A stretch of DNA of 64,000 nt from Actinoallomurus soli (GTDB taxonomy: Bacteria; Actinomycetota; Actinomycetes; Streptosporangiales; Streptosporangiaceae). Positions 17,537 through 26,104 of the stretch are shown one piece after another. Location of the stretch: assembly GCF_024055715.1 (NCBI RefSeq), contig NZ_JAMXMV010000015.1, positions 62,001 through 126,000 of the forward strand, given 5' to 3'. A model generated the notes under the pieces. The model worked only from the letters and a program-made list of their open reading frames with translations, did not search any database and had not been told where the DNA came from. The position numbers and the translations under genes were made by a program. Position 1 is the stretch's first letter; every line of letters begins with the position of its first letter.

Positions 17537-18540
17537 TCTTCGGGCCGGTGGGCGGGGCCGTGGGAGTCGCCGCAGTGCTCCTCCGGCCGCCGGCCGATCG
17601 ACAGCAGCGGGTCGGGGTTGTGGTCGACCTGCAACGTCGTGTGGGTGATCCCGTACTCGGCCAGGACCGCCTCCAGATCGGCGCGTACGGCGTGGCAGTC
17701 CTCCCCCGGGGCGACCAGGACGTGCGCGGAGGCCGCGGTCATCCCCGCCGTGATCTGCCAGATGTGCAGGTCGTGCACCTCGGTGACGTACGGGCGGGCG
17801 GCCAGGGCCCTGCCGACCTGCTCCGGGGAGACGCCGGCCGGCGCGGCCTCGAGGAAGATCCGCCCCGACTCGCGCACCAGCCCGAGCCCCGCCTTCACCA
17901 TCAGGACGACCACGACCAGGGAGGCGATCGCGTCGGCGCGGGCGAACCCGGTCATCAGCATGACCAGCCCGGCGACGGCCGTGGCGATGAAGGCGTACGC
18001 GTCGGTGAGGATGTGCCGGAAGGCCCCCTCGACGTTGAGGCTGGTGCGGTCGGCGCGGGAGATCAGCCAGGTGGCGCCGACGTTGACGACGATGCCGACC
18101 AGCGCGGTGACGAGCACGAGGCCGCCGGTCACCTGCGGCGGGCTGATCAGCCGCCGGATCGCCTCATAGGTCAGCCAGGCCGACAGCAGCAGCAGGGAGA
18201 GCCCGTTGGCCTGGGCGGAGAGGATCTCGGCGCGCTTCAGGCCGTACGTGTAACCGCCCCGCGGCGGCTTGGCGGCCAGCCGCATCGCCACCAGCGCCAG
18301 CGCGATGGACGCGGCGTCGGTCAGCATGTGCGCCGCGTCGGAGATCAGCGCCAGTGAGCCCGCCAGCACGCCGACGGCGACCTCACCGGCCATGAACGCG
18401 ACGATCAGGCCGAGCGCCCCGCTCAGCAGGCGGGCGTCGGCGTCCTCGCCGATGCCGTGGGCGTGGCCCGCGTGGCCGTCGGCGGACCCGGCGTGGTCGT
18501 GCTCTTCGCCGTGCGCGTCGTGGGCGCTGTGCTCGCTCAT
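17533..18540 (-). CDS. CDF-family zinc/divalent-metal efflux transporter (CzcD/ZitB-like)
   Basis: The 335-residue protein starts with a His/Asp-rich tail (H-x-H clusters within 30 residues), followed by six hydrophobic segments. The zinc-site pair S-D-A-A-H-M-L-T-D near residue 67 (H-x-x-x-D) and I-L-T-D-A-Y near 171 are present, and a cytoplasmic domain with V-H-D-L-H-I-W near 266 follows. It exports Zn2+ or related metals using the proton gradient. ATG 18540 overlaps the stop of the ArsR gene (ATGA), so the two are coupled and metal-controlled. Confidence 0.93.
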   Translation of the reverse strand: MSEHSAHDAHGEEHDHAGSADGHAGHAHGIGEDADARLLSGALGLIVAFMAGEVAVGVLAGSLALISDAAHMLTDAASIALALVAMRLAAKPPRGGYTYGLKRAEILSAQANGLSLLLLSAWLTYEAIRRLISPPQVTGGLVLVTALVGIVVNVGATWLISRADRTSLNVEGAFRHILTDAYAFIATAVAGLVMLMTGFARADAIASLVVVVLMVKAGLGLVRESGRIFLEAAPAGVSPEQVGRALAARPYVTEVHDLHIWQITAGMTAASAHVLVAPGEDCHAVRADLEAVLAEYGITHTTLQVDHNPDPLLSIGRRPEEHCGDSHGPAHRPED

Positions 18541-18968
18541 GTCACGTCTCCCTCGGTCTGGCGGCGCTCGGGGTGGGCGGCAGCCGGGGCGTGGCCGATG
18601 TGGGTGAGGGCGACGTCCAACAGCATGCGCACGTGCGCGTCGGCGAGCCGGTAGTAGGCCATCCGCCCGGACCTGCGCGCCTGGACGACCCGGTGGGCGC
18701 GGAGCAACCGCAGATGGTGGGAGACGGCCGACTCGCTGGCGCCGGCGACCGCCGCCAGGTCGCAGACGCACATCTCGCCCTCCAGCAGGGCGACCAGAAC
18801 CTTCAATCGGCCGGGGTCGGCGAGCAGCCCGAAGACGTCGGCGACCTCGGCGACGTCGTTCGCGGGCGGCATGGACGCGCACACGGTCGCGACGCGGCCG
18901 GGGTCCACGACGCGCACCGCGCAGGACTCGAGACCCACGACCACCTGGTCATCTGAACGATTGCTCAT
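18537..18968 (-). CDS. ArsR/SmtB-family metal-sensing repressor
   Basis: The 143-residue winged-helix protein has L-L-A-D-P-G-R-L-K-V-L near residue 48, the metal-binding-type E-M-C-V-C-D-L near 65-71 (Cys67 and Cys69), and the recognition helix S-E-S-A-V-S-H-H-L-R-L-L. Extra Cys16 and Cys30 and C-terminal His residues could complete a metal site. Position before a CDF exporter suggests a zinc, cadmium or lead sensor; the CxC pair leaves arsenic or cadmium types open. It was probably acquired or kept as a two-gene resistance unit. Confidence 0.88.
   Translation of the reverse strand: MSNRSDDQVVVGLESCAVRVVDPGRVATVCASMPPANDVAEVADVFGLLADPGRLKVLVALLEGEMCVCDLAAVAGASESAVSHHLRLLRAHRVVQARRSGRMAYYRLADAHVRMLLDVALTHIGHAPAAAHPERRQTEGDVT
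18954..18967. promoter_or_regulatory. Possible ArsR operator at the arsR start
   Basis: TGAACGATTGCTCA is an imperfect inverted repeat (TGAAC against GCTCA) lying over the first codons of the ArsR gene. It fits a repressor that blocks a leaderless or very short-leader transcript. Confidence 0.35.
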
Positions 18969-19009
18969 ACGTTGCACCCTATGACGGGCGCGGAGCGTCG
19001 CCAACCCTC

Positions 19010-20125
19010 CTACTCCGGCACCCGCTTGACGGCGATCACGGCGACATCGTCCTCCAGCCTCTCCGCCGCGTAGGCGCACAGGTCCGCGTGCAGGCGTTCG
19101 ACGAGCCGGGCCGGATCGTCCTCCTCCCACGCGAGCAGACGGTCCCGGAGGGGATAGAACACGTGGTCGGCGTCACGGGTCTCGATCACGCCATCGGTGT
19201 ACAGGAGCAGCAGGTCACCGGGCCGGAACGGGAACGAGTCGACATGGGAGTCCGACTCGGCCAGTTCCCCCAGGCCGAGCGGCGGCGCGGGCCGCGTCGC
19301 CCGCAGCTCCCTGACCCGTCCGCGCGTCAGCAGCAGGGGCGGCGGATGCCCGCGGTTCACGATGTGCACCTGCGGCTCTTCGTCGGGGATGTCCAGTACG
19401 GCGGCGGTGACGAAGTTCTCGCCCGAATTCGCTCCTTCCTCCTCCAGTGTGGTGAGCTCGACGGTGGCGGCGCCGTCGAGGAAGGCGAGCAGCTCGTGCA
19501 GCGCCGACCGCCGGTGGGCGGCCGCGCAGAACGCCCCCATGACCAGCGCGGCGCTGTCGACGGCGGCCAGGCCCTTGCCCCGGACGTCCCCGATGATCAA
19601 CCGCGTCCCCCGCGTGATCCGCGCCGCGCCGTACAGGTCACCGCCGATCCTGGCCTCCTCCTGGGCGGTCAGGTACAGCGAGGCGATCCGCAACGGGCCG
19701 ATCCGCTCGGGCAGGGGGCGCATCAGCGCCCGCTGGGCCGTCTCGGCGACCGAGCGCACGATCGCGAGTTGCCGCTGATGCCGCCGGCGTACGGCGGAGA
19801 AGAACACGATCAAGGCCGACACCAGGAACAGGGAGATCACGTGCGACTCGTACTCCGGGAGTCCTCGCCAGCGGTCGTGCGCGGCCACGAGCACGTCGGC
19901 GCCGATCGCCGCCATCCCGATCAGCGCGACCTCCACCGGCCCGGCGAAGGATGCCGTGAGCGCCGGCCCCACGATCAGCAGCGGGCCCAGGTGGATCCGG
20001 GGCCCGGTGGCGATGTCCGCCACCACGATCAGCCCGATCAGCGCCAGCGGCAGCAGAATCAGCGCACGGCCCCGCCACCACACCCGCGGGCCGGCCGTAC
20101 GGGGGTGTCGGATCCGTCGCACCAT
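19010..20125 (-). CDS. Membrane-anchored PP2C/SpoIIE-type serine phosphatase, downstream copy
   Basis: The 371-residue protein has four or five hydrophobic segments in the first 115 residues and a SpoIIE-type PP2C domain from about residue 140. Blocks are A-R-I-G-G-D-L-Y-G-A near 170, I-I-G-D-V-R-G-K-G-L near 187, N-R-G-H-P-P-P-L-L near 263 and L-Y-T-D-G-V-I-E near 320; the aspartates bind Mn2+. ATG 20125 is chosen because it gives exactly the length and the upstream leader of its paralog; the frame stays open to 20209. Such phosphatases act on anti-sigma antagonists, but no partner is encoded here. Confidence 0.9.
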   Translation of the reverse strand: MVRRIRHPRTAGPRVWWRGRALILLPLALIGLIVVADIATGPRIHLGPLLIVGPALTASFAGPVEVALIGMAAIGADVLVAAHDRWRGLPEYESHVISLFLVSALIVFFSAVRRRHQRQLAIVRSVAETAQRALMRPLPERIGPLRIASLYLTAQEEARIGGDLYGAARITRGTRLIIGDVRGKGLAAVDSAALVMGAFCAAAHRRSALHELLAFLDGAATVELTTLEEEGANSGENFVTAAVLDIPDEEPQVHIVNRGHPPPLLLTRGRVRELRATRPAPPLGLGELAESDSHVDSFPFRPGDLLLLYTDGVIETRDADHVFYPLRDRLLAWEEDDPARLVERLHADLCAYAAERLEDDVAVIAVKRVPE

Positions 20126-20168
20126 CCCTGCGTACCCGCTGCGGGCACGCGCCGACACCGGGACGTCG

Positions 20169-21284
20169 CTACGCGGGCGTCCGCTTGATCGCGATGATCG
20201 CGACGTCATCGTTCAGCATCTCGTCGGTGTACGCGCACAGGTCCGCGTGCAGGCGCTCGACGAGCCGCCCGGGGTCGTGCTCGTCCAGCATGCGCAGGCG
20301 CTCCTGGAGCGGGTAGAACGCGCCGTCGGCGGCGCGGGCCTCGATCACGCCGTCGGTGTAGAGGAACAGGACGTCGCCGGGACCGAACGGGAAGGTGTCG
20401 ACCAGGGCGTCCTCCGGGGCGAGGTCGCCCAGGCCGAGCGGCGGCGCGGGCCGCGTCGCGATCAGCTCCGTGACCTCTCCATGCGCCAGGAGCAGAGGCG
20501 GCGGATGCCCGCGGTTCACGACGTGCACGCACGGCTTCTCATCGGGGACGTCCAGCACGGCGGCGGTGACGAACCGCTCCCCCCAGCCCGGCCCGCCGCC
20601 GTCCGCCGGGACGGGATCGACGGCGGCGGCGCCGTCCAGGAAGGCGAGCAGGTCGCGGAGCGCCGACCGCTGGTGGGCGGCGGCCCAGAAGGCCCCCACC
20701 ACCAGGGCGGCGGTGTCGACGGCTGCCAGGCCCTTGCCCCGGACGTCCCCGATGATCAACCGCGTGCCCCGTGCGATGCGCGCCGCGCCGTACAGGTCGC
20801 CGCCGATCCGCGCCTCCTGTTCGGCGGTCAGGTACAGCGAGGCGATCCGCAACGGACCGACCCGTGCCGGAAGGGGACGCATCAGCACCCGCTGGGCCGT
20901 CTCGGCGACCGAGCGCACGAGCGTCAGCTCCCGCCGGTGCCGCTGCCGCAGGGTGGAGACGAACATCATCACGCCCATGATCATGATCAGCGAGGAGAGC
21001 TGCATCTCGTACTCCCCGACACCGCGCCACGTCTCCGAGACGCCGACGATCACGTAGGCCGTGACGGCCACCAGCCCGATGACGGCGACCTCGCCGGGGC
21101 CGGCGAAGCAGGCCGTCGTCGCCGTCGCCACGCTGAGCAGCGGGCCGAGATGGACCTGCGGCCCGTTGACGAGGTCGGCCGCGCCGATCACCATCACCAG
21201 GGCGAACGGCAGGAGCATCAGCGCGCGGCCCCGCCACCGGGACCGTGCTCGACCCGAACGGTCAGCACTCAACCGTTGCACCAT
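20169..21284 (-). CDS. Membrane-anchored PP2C/SpoIIE-type serine phosphatase, upstream copy
   Basis: This is the tandem paralog of the next gene on this strand, also 371 residues, with the same layout: N-terminal membrane region, R-S-V-A-E-T-A-Q-R linker, then the PP2C blocks I-G-G-D-L-Y-G-A, I-I-G-D-V-R-G-K-G-L, N-R-G-H-P-P-P and Y-T-D-G-V-I-E. The linker and catalytic cores are nearly identical while the membrane segments differ more, pointing to gene duplication with divergence of the sensing part. Both genes share a 15-base leader (AGCGGGTACGCAGGG) just before the ATG. Confidence 0.9.
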   Translation of the reverse strand: MVQRLSADRSGRARSRWRGRALMLLPFALVMVIGAADLVNGPQVHLGPLLSVATATTACFAGPGEVAVIGLVAVTAYVIVGVSETWRGVGEYEMQLSSLIMIMGVMMFVSTLRQRHRRELTLVRSVAETAQRVLMRPLPARVGPLRIASLYLTAEQEARIGGDLYGAARIARGTRLIIGDVRGKGLAAVDTAALVVGAFWAAAHQRSALRDLLAFLDGAAAVDPVPADGGGPGWGERFVTAAVLDVPDEKPCVHVVNRGHPPPLLLAHGEVTELIATRPAPPLGLGDLAPEDALVDTFPFGPGDVLFLYTDGVIEARAADGAFYPLQERLRMLDEHDPGRLVERLHADLCAYTDEMLNDDVAIIAIKRTPA

Positions 21285-21326
21285 CCCTGCGTACCCGCTG
21301 GTCAGCGGTGAACCATCACCGAACCG

Positions 21327-22613
21327 CTAACGCCGGACGCCTTCGACGACGGGCGCCCCGGTCCCGGCCCGCCGCTCGGGGGTGCGGACGTGCTCCGGCA
21401 ACAGGCCGTAGATCATGATCCGGGCCATCGCCTGGGACAGCAGCCGCCTGCCCGCCGCGGTCTCGAGGACGGCGGGGAGGCGCGGTTCGGCGTCGCCGAG
21501 GGCCCGGTCGATGATCCGGCTCTGGACGACCCGCTGCACGGTCTGGGTGCCGATCGTGGGGACGGCCCGGCGGCGCTGGACCCGGCGCACCAGGCCGGGG
21601 TTGAGCGTACGGTCGAACCGCGCCGGGTCGGCCTGCGCGCGGTACAGCGGATCGGCCAGCAGGTTGGCGGCCGCGACGGCGTCCTGTACGGCGAGGTTGA
21701 TGCCGACACCGCCGATCGGCGACATCGTGTGGGCGGCGTCCCCGATGGCGAGCAGACCCGGCCGGTCCCAGCGCGCGAGCCGGTCCAGGCCGACTTCGAG
21801 GAAGGCGACCTTGTCCCAGGCGTCGATCTCCCCCACCCGGTCGGCCAGGAACGGCGCCAGCGCCGCCAGCCGGTCCCGCAGCGCCCGGAGCCCCTGAGCG
21901 CGGACCCGCTCGTACGACCCCTTCGGGATCAGGAACGCGATCTGCCAGTAGTCCCCGCGGTCGATCGTCGCCGCCATCTGGCCCCGGCCGATGTAGCCGC
22001 CGAGGCCGCTCCGGTCGCCGGGCCGCCGGGAGATCCGCAGCCACAGGACGTCCATCGGCGCGCCGAGCTCCGTGGGGACCATGCCGGCCGCCTTCCGCAG
22101 GTCGGACCGGCGGCCGTCCGCCGCCACGGTGAGAACCGCCCGCAGTTCGTGCTCGCCCGAGGGATCGCGGTAGCGGAGTCCGCGCACCGCGCCGCCCTGT
22201 TCGATCGGGCCGAGGACCTCGGCGTTCATCAGCAGGCGGAACGCCGGGTACCGCCGCGCGTGCTCGACCAGCAGGGTCAGCAGGTCCCACTGCGGGATCA
22301 TCGCGATGTGGCGGTACCGCCACCGGGTGAACCGCGTGAGGTCAGCATCGATCAGCGGCCGCGTGTCCGTCCCGATCCGCAACGTCGTCAGCTTCCGGTG
22401 CGGGAGACCCTCCAGCTCGCCGACCAGCCCGATCTCGTCGAGCACCCGCAGCGTGGACGGATGGACCGTGTCGCCCCGGAAGTCGCGGAGGAAGTCCCCG
22501 TGTTTCTCCAGGACCGTCGTCCGCACCCCGGCGCGCGCCAGGAGCAGGCCGAGCGTGATCCCGGCGGGGCCACCGCCCGCGATGGCACAGGTCGTTGTCT
22601 GAGCTTCCGGCAT
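21327..22613 (-). CDS. FAD-dependent aromatic monooxygenase (PHBH/UbiH type)
   Basis: The 428-residue protein has the dinucleotide fold I-A-G-G-G-P-A-G near residue 10, the D-G motif in V-A-A-D-G-R-R-S-D near 155, and I-G-D-A-A-H-T-M-S-P-I-G-G-V-G-I-N near 285. These are class A flavoprotein hydroxylase signatures. It should hydroxylate an aromatic or similar small molecule with NAD(P)H and O2. ATG 22613 starts right before the cofactor loop. It is followed by the PP2C pair on the same strand, with no functional link visible. Confidence 0.88.
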   Translation of the reverse strand: MPEAQTTTCAIAGGGPAGITLGLLLARAGVRTTVLEKHGDFLRDFRGDTVHPSTLRVLDEIGLVGELEGLPHRKLTTLRIGTDTRPLIDADLTRFTRWRYRHIAMIPQWDLLTLLVEHARRYPAFRLLMNAEVLGPIEQGGAVRGLRYRDPSGEHELRAVLTVAADGRRSDLRKAAGMVPTELGAPMDVLWLRISRRPGDRSGLGGYIGRGQMAATIDRGDYWQIAFLIPKGSYERVRAQGLRALRDRLAALAPFLADRVGEIDAWDKVAFLEVGLDRLARWDRPGLLAIGDAAHTMSPIGGVGINLAVQDAVAAANLLADPLYRAQADPARFDRTLNPGLVRRVQRRRAVPTIGTQTVQRVVQSRIIDRALGDAEPRLPAVLETAAGRRLLSQAMARIMIYGLLPEHVRTPERRAGTGAPVVEGVRR

Positions 22614-22760
22614 CTCAGGTTCCCCGCCTCGTCGGGACGATGACGTACGGACGCCGTCGTGGCCCATACCCGGACCGGGCACCCGTGAACCCGGACCGTC
22701 CGCCACCGGCCGGCGTCCGCGCGTCTGCGGCGTCGTCCGGGCACCGGCCAGGCCATCGGC

Positions 22761-22800
22761 GCCGAGAGTTCACGTCGTTCTCACGGCGAGAACCCTCGGC
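22761..22800 (-). terminator. Hairpin in the 298-base gap before the amidohydrolase end
   Basis: The gap 22614-22911 has no convincing gene. It holds a stem of GCCGAGAGTTC (22761-22771) against GAACCCTCGGC (22790-22800) with one mismatch, and a competing TTCTC/GAGAA stem inside. It is placed to end transcription of the amidohydrolase unit. Confidence 0.45.
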
Positions 22801-22911
22801 GCGATCACGCGAGGTCCTGCCGCCCGCGTCGCGTGCCCGGAGGTGGCCGGTCGCACTGCGAGGAGGTCCGCGTGGGGACCGCCGGCGAGGCGGTCCCGGT
22901 GCGGACCCGGC

Positions 22912-23907
22912 CTAGGCGATGCCGAACACGCGCTCGGCCGTGCGGTGGGCGATCGCCGTCCGCTGCTCGCCGGTCAGCGGCACGTCCCGCAGGAAGGCCA
23001 CGGCGGCCGCCGGGTCCTCGTACGGGTAGTCGATCGCGAACATGATCCTGTCCGCGCCGACCGCGCGCAGGGCCAGCCCGAGCACGTCCGGATCGTCGAT
23101 GCCGCTCGTGGTGATCACGAAGTTGCGCCGGAAGTACTCGCTCGGCGTGAGCGACAGGCGTGGCATCGGCGTGGCCGCCCCGGCCGTCCGCGTCGCGAAC
23201 GCGTGCCGGTTGTCGATCCGCCGCAGCCAGTACGGGATGCCTTCGCCGAGGTGCCCGAGCACGACGGTCAGGCCGGGGTGACGGTCGAGCGTACCGCTGA
23301 GGATGAGCCGCATGGCGTGCAGCCCGGCCTCGGCCTGGTAGCCCCAGATCGCTCCGGGCAGCCCGTAGTCCCGGTAGGCGGCGAGCATGCTCGGCGCCCG
23401 TGGGTGCAGGTAGATCGGCGCTCGGCTCGCCTCGGCCGCCTCCAGGAGCGGCGCGAACCCCGGCTCGTCCAGGTAGCGCCCGCCCGTATGCGAGTTGATC
23501 ATGATGCCGTTGAGTCCGAGCGGGCCCATGGCCCGCTCGATCTCGGCGGCTGCGGCGACCGGATCCTGCGGCGCCACGGTGGCCAGCCCGCCGAACCGCG
23601 CCGGATGCCGCCGTACGATCGCGGCCAGCGCGTCGTTGAAGTCCCGGGCCAGTGGCACGGCGTCGGCCGCCGGGTAGGGCTGGACCCCGGGCGGGTTGAG
23701 GCTGAGCACCGCCATGTCCTGCCCCAGCGCGTCCATCTCCCGCAGCCGGGCATCGAGATCGACGAGCCGGGCGCGGAACTCGGGTGGGTCCTCGATCGTG
23801 CGCATCAGGTCGATCTCGGTCTCGTCGCCCGGCACGACGTCCAGTCCGTGCGCGACGCGCAGGAACGCCTCGGTGGCCAGGTGCTCCTCGACCGCGATGA
23901 CCCTCAT
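22912..23907 (-). CDS. Amidohydrolase-2 family (ACMSD/gamma-resorcylate decarboxylase-like) enzyme
   Basis: The 331-residue TIM barrel has the motifs of metal-dependent decarboxylases: an N-terminal E-E-H near residue 7 in place of the usual HxH, N-S-H-T-G-G-R-Y-L-D near 139, I-Y-L-H-P-R-A-P near 163, L-G-H-L-G-E-G near 214 and F-A-I-D-Y-P-Y-E-D near 287. The His and Asp ligands of the ACMSD-type site are in place. It likely removes CO2 from an aromatic or alpha-amino-muconate acid. ATG 23907 overlaps the upstream SDR stop, so both act in one pathway. Confidence 0.85.
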   Translation of the reverse strand: MRVIAVEEHLATEAFLRVAHGLDVVPGDETEIDLMRTIEDPPEFRARLVDLDARLREMDALGQDMAVLSLNPPGVQPYPAADAVPLARDFNDALAAIVRRHPARFGGLATVAPQDPVAAAAEIERAMGPLGLNGIMINSHTGGRYLDEPGFAPLLEAAEASRAPIYLHPRAPSMLAAYRDYGLPGAIWGYQAEAGLHAMRLILSGTLDRHPGLTVVLGHLGEGIPYWLRRIDNRHAFATRTAGAATPMPRLSLTPSEYFRRNFVITTSGIDDPDVLGLALRAVGADRIMFAIDYPYEDPAAAVAFLRDVPLTGEQRTAIAHRTAERVFGIA

Positions 23908-24656
23908 GCCCGCCGTCCGCCGTCGACCGACAGCGCGATCCCGGTGACGAAGGACGCGGCGTCGGTGCAGAGCCAGACCGCCGCCGCGGCGGCCTCCTCC
24001 GGGGTGGCCAGCCGGCCGAGCGGGGTGATCGCCGCCTGCCGCCCGATCATGTCGGTGCCGGCCGCCACCTCCTCGAACCCGGGGGTGAGGGTCGGGCCGG
24101 GACAGACGGCGTTGACCCGGATGCCGTCCGGCGCGTAGTCGACCGCGGCGACCTTGGTCAGCCCGACGACGCCGTGCTTGGCCGCCACGTAGGCGGGGGC
24201 GGTCGGGATCGCGTACAGGCCGCCGTTGGAGGCGACGTTGACGATCGCGCCGCCGCCGCGCCGCCGCAGGGCGGGCAGCTCGTACCTCATGCACAGGAAC
24301 GTCCCGGCCAAGTTGACGTGGACGACGCGCTCGAACTCCTCCAGGGTCATCTCATCGAGCCGCCGGTGGTGGGAGGCCAGGCCGGCGTTGTTCACGGCGA
24401 AGTCCAGGCCGCCGTACGCCGCGACCGTGCGCTCGACGGCCGCCTGGACGGAACGTTCGTCGGCGATGTCGACGGCGACGGCAAGCGCCTCCCCGCCGTC
24501 CCTCCTGATCATCTCGGTGGTCTCGGCCGCCGTGCTCTCGTCGATGTCGAGCACGGCGACCGCGGCACCGTTCCGGGCGAACTCCAGCGCCGCCGCGCGG
24601 CCGATCCCACTGCCGGCGCCGGTGACCAGCCCCGCCCTTCCGGACATCGCGCTCAT
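23904..24656 (-). CDS. Classical short-chain dehydrogenase/reductase
   Basis: The 250-residue SDR has T-G-A-G-S-G-I-G near residue 13, V-N-N-A-G near 88, Ser in N-V-A-S-N-G-G near 143 and Y-V-A-A-K near 155, then N-A-V-C-P-G-P and the C-terminal G-I-A-L-S-V-D-G-G. All catalytic residues are kept. D-I-D near 38 suggests NAD(H) preference. GAAGGAGGG precedes ATG 24656. It is coupled to the amidohydrolase and probably oxidises or reduces a hydroxy intermediate of the same pathway. Confidence 0.9.
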   Translation of the reverse strand: MSAMSGRAGLVTGAGSGIGRAAALEFARNGAAVAVLDIDESTAAETTEMIRRDGGEALAVAVDIADERSVQAAVERTVAAYGGLDFAVNNAGLASHHRRLDEMTLEEFERVVHVNLAGTFLCMRYELPALRRRGGGAIVNVASNGGLYAIPTAPAYVAAKHGVVGLTKVAAVDYAPDGIRVNAVCPGPTLTPGFEEVAAGTDMIGRQAAITPLGRLATPEEAAAAAVWLCTDAASFVTGIALSVDGGRRA

Positions 24657-24703
24657 GGGCCCTCCTTCGCCGGGGGAGTGATCAGAGGCGCTGTGTCGTT
24701 GAT

Positions 24704-24723
24704 TCGCTCGCTCCGCTCGCTCA
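24704..24723 (-). repeat. Stop-anchored GAGCGAGCG repeat, copy 4
   Basis: Read on the minus strand, the TGA stop of the EthD/Dabb-like gene runs into GCGAGCGGAGCGAGCG. It has the same arrangement as the other copies and lies in the gap before the SDR. Confidence 0.6.
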
Positions 24724-25038
24724 TGCCAGCGGCTCGTGGTTCGCCCAGGCGACCTTGTACGGGTGCCGCGACTGCCAGCGGTCGATGACCTCATGCAGGC
24801 CGGGCGCGGTGAATCCCTTCGCCAGCGCGTCCAGGTCGGCCACGGTCACCTGCACGATCGCGGTCGCGATCAGCGCCGGAATCGACTCCTCGCCCGGGAT
24901 CGGGAGGTGACGCCGCGTCACGACCGACTGAGCGAAACCGGCGTCAAGCATGACCCGTTCGATATCCGCGAGGTACTGATCGAGCTCGGTGTCAGGGAGG
25001 GGCTGATCGAAGGAAACGAGCATCGTATGCTGAATCAT
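24721..25038 (-). CDS. Small dimeric alpha/beta-barrel (Dabb/EthD-like) protein
   Basis: The 105-residue protein starts M-I-Q-H-T-M-L-V-S-F and ends H-P-Y-K-V-A-W-A-N-H-E-P-L-A. The pattern of beta strand, helix, strand and a late conserved His fits the Dabb/EthD ferredoxin-like barrel. I cannot name a substrate. It lies just upstream of the SDR/amidohydrolase pair on the same strand, so it may be an accessory isomerase or cyclase of that pathway. ATG 25038 has only a weak site. Confidence 0.6.
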   Translation of the reverse strand: MIQHTMLVSFDQPLPDTELDQYLADIERVMLDAGFAQSVVTRRHLPIPGEESIPALIATAIVQVTVADLDALAKGFTAPGLHEVIDRWQSRHPYKVAWANHEPLA

Positions 25039-25418
25039 GCTGTTGATTCTCGATGGCGTACGCCACCGATGTCCAAGACCGCTTCGATCTTCGGCGATAA
25101 CCTGAAGGCATGATTGAACGGGAGACCCGCGAGCTCGAGTACTTGCTCTGATCCCGCCGTCCGTCGCCGCTGCGCTGCGGCACAGGTGAGGGTGTCGACC
25201 CGGCCGTCTCATCGGCTCGACCTCATCCGTCGCCGGGGAGACCGGACAGACCGCCGGGATGTGACGGGAGTACGCGCAAGATCTTCCAACCGCCGGGTGC
25301 CCCAGACCGCCGGAGGCGGCCGCCGCCATCCGATGCCGACTGCCGGGCCCCGGCGCGGTGGCCTGCGGCAGAACCCCGGCACCTTCTCCGCTGGAGGCCG
25401 CCCCGGCGCGCGGATCAC
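25039..25418. other. 380-base gap with one tiny ORF and no clear gene
   Basis: Nothing recognisable is encoded. A 13-codon ORF on the plus strand (25110-25151, M-I-E-R-E-T-R-E-L-E-Y-L-L) stands behind GAAGG and might be a gene remnant. The rest is GC-rich with no strong repeat that I can see. Confidence 0.4.
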
Positions 25419-26009
25419 TCAGCTCGGAGTGTGAAGGCCGTCGAGGATGACGGTGATGGCCCGCTGCGCCTGCTGAGGCCCGGCGGGCACATCCAGGACG
25501 CACCCCGTCGGGGTCGCGGCCTGGGCCAGGAACGGGATGTCCTCCCAGCTCACGTCGTCGCGCAGAACCCGGGCCCGGTGAGCACGTTCAGTGACGCGGT
25601 GCAGAAGGTCCAGGAGACGACGGCGCTGTGCGGCGACGCGGGGGCCGCCCTGTTCGTCGAGGGACCCTGACAGACCGGCGTTCTCACGGGCGCGCAGCGC
25701 GAGACTGGTGAAGACGCCGGTGAAGCCCTCCCACGGGTCGGGGCACTCGAGGGCGCGTTCCGCTTCGTCGATCAACTCGTCGAGGATGTCGAGCAGTACG
25801 GCCGCCATGAGCTGATCCCGTTGAGGGAACCGTCGATAGACCGTGCCGACGCCCACGCCGGCCAGCCGTGCGATCTCGTGGTAGCTGACGCCGAGTCCGT
25901 GGACGGCGACAGCGCGCCGGGCCCCGGCCAGGACCAGTCCGGCGTTGCGTTGCGCGTCGGCACGCGGCGCTTTCACCGGTGTCTCACCGGCGGCTCCCTC
26001 GGATGGCAT
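25419..26009 (-). CDS. TetR-family regulator of the divergent SDR pair
   Basis: The 196-residue protein has the HTH G-V-S-Y-H-E-I-A-R-L-A-G-V-G-V-G-T-V-Y-R-R-F near residues 38-60 and a C-terminal domain with G-P-x-V-A-A-Q-R-R-R-L-L. ATG 26009 is used because longer reading runs through the operators. The gap to the divergent SDR genes has two matching operators, which supports direct repression of those genes and of itself. Confidence 0.88.
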   Translation of the reverse strand: MPSEGAAGETPVKAPRADAQRNAGLVLAGARRAVAVHGLGVSYHEIARLAGVGVGTVYRRFPQRDQLMAAVLLDILDELIDEAERALECPDPWEGFTGVFTSLALRARENAGLSGSLDEQGGPRVAAQRRRLLDLLHRVTERAHRARVLRDDVSWEDIPFLAQAATPTGCVLDVPAGPQQAQRAITVILDGLHTPS

Positions 26010-26026
26010 GCCGTCACCATACCCAG

Positions 26027-26088
26027 AAGTGGACAGCAGTCGTCCACTTCCGTACGCTGCCGTTAAGTGGACAGGATCTGTCCATTTA
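26027..26088. promoter_or_regulatory. Two TetR operators with AAGTGGAC arms
   Basis: Site 1 is AAGTGGAC (26027-26034) against GTCCACTT (26042-26049), perfect over eight bases. Site 2 is TAAGTGGACAG (26064-26074) against CTGTCCATTTA (26078-26088), with one mismatch. The same half-site is used four times. Confidence 0.8.
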
Positions 26089-26104
26089 GCGAAAGGGTGT
26101 CGCC

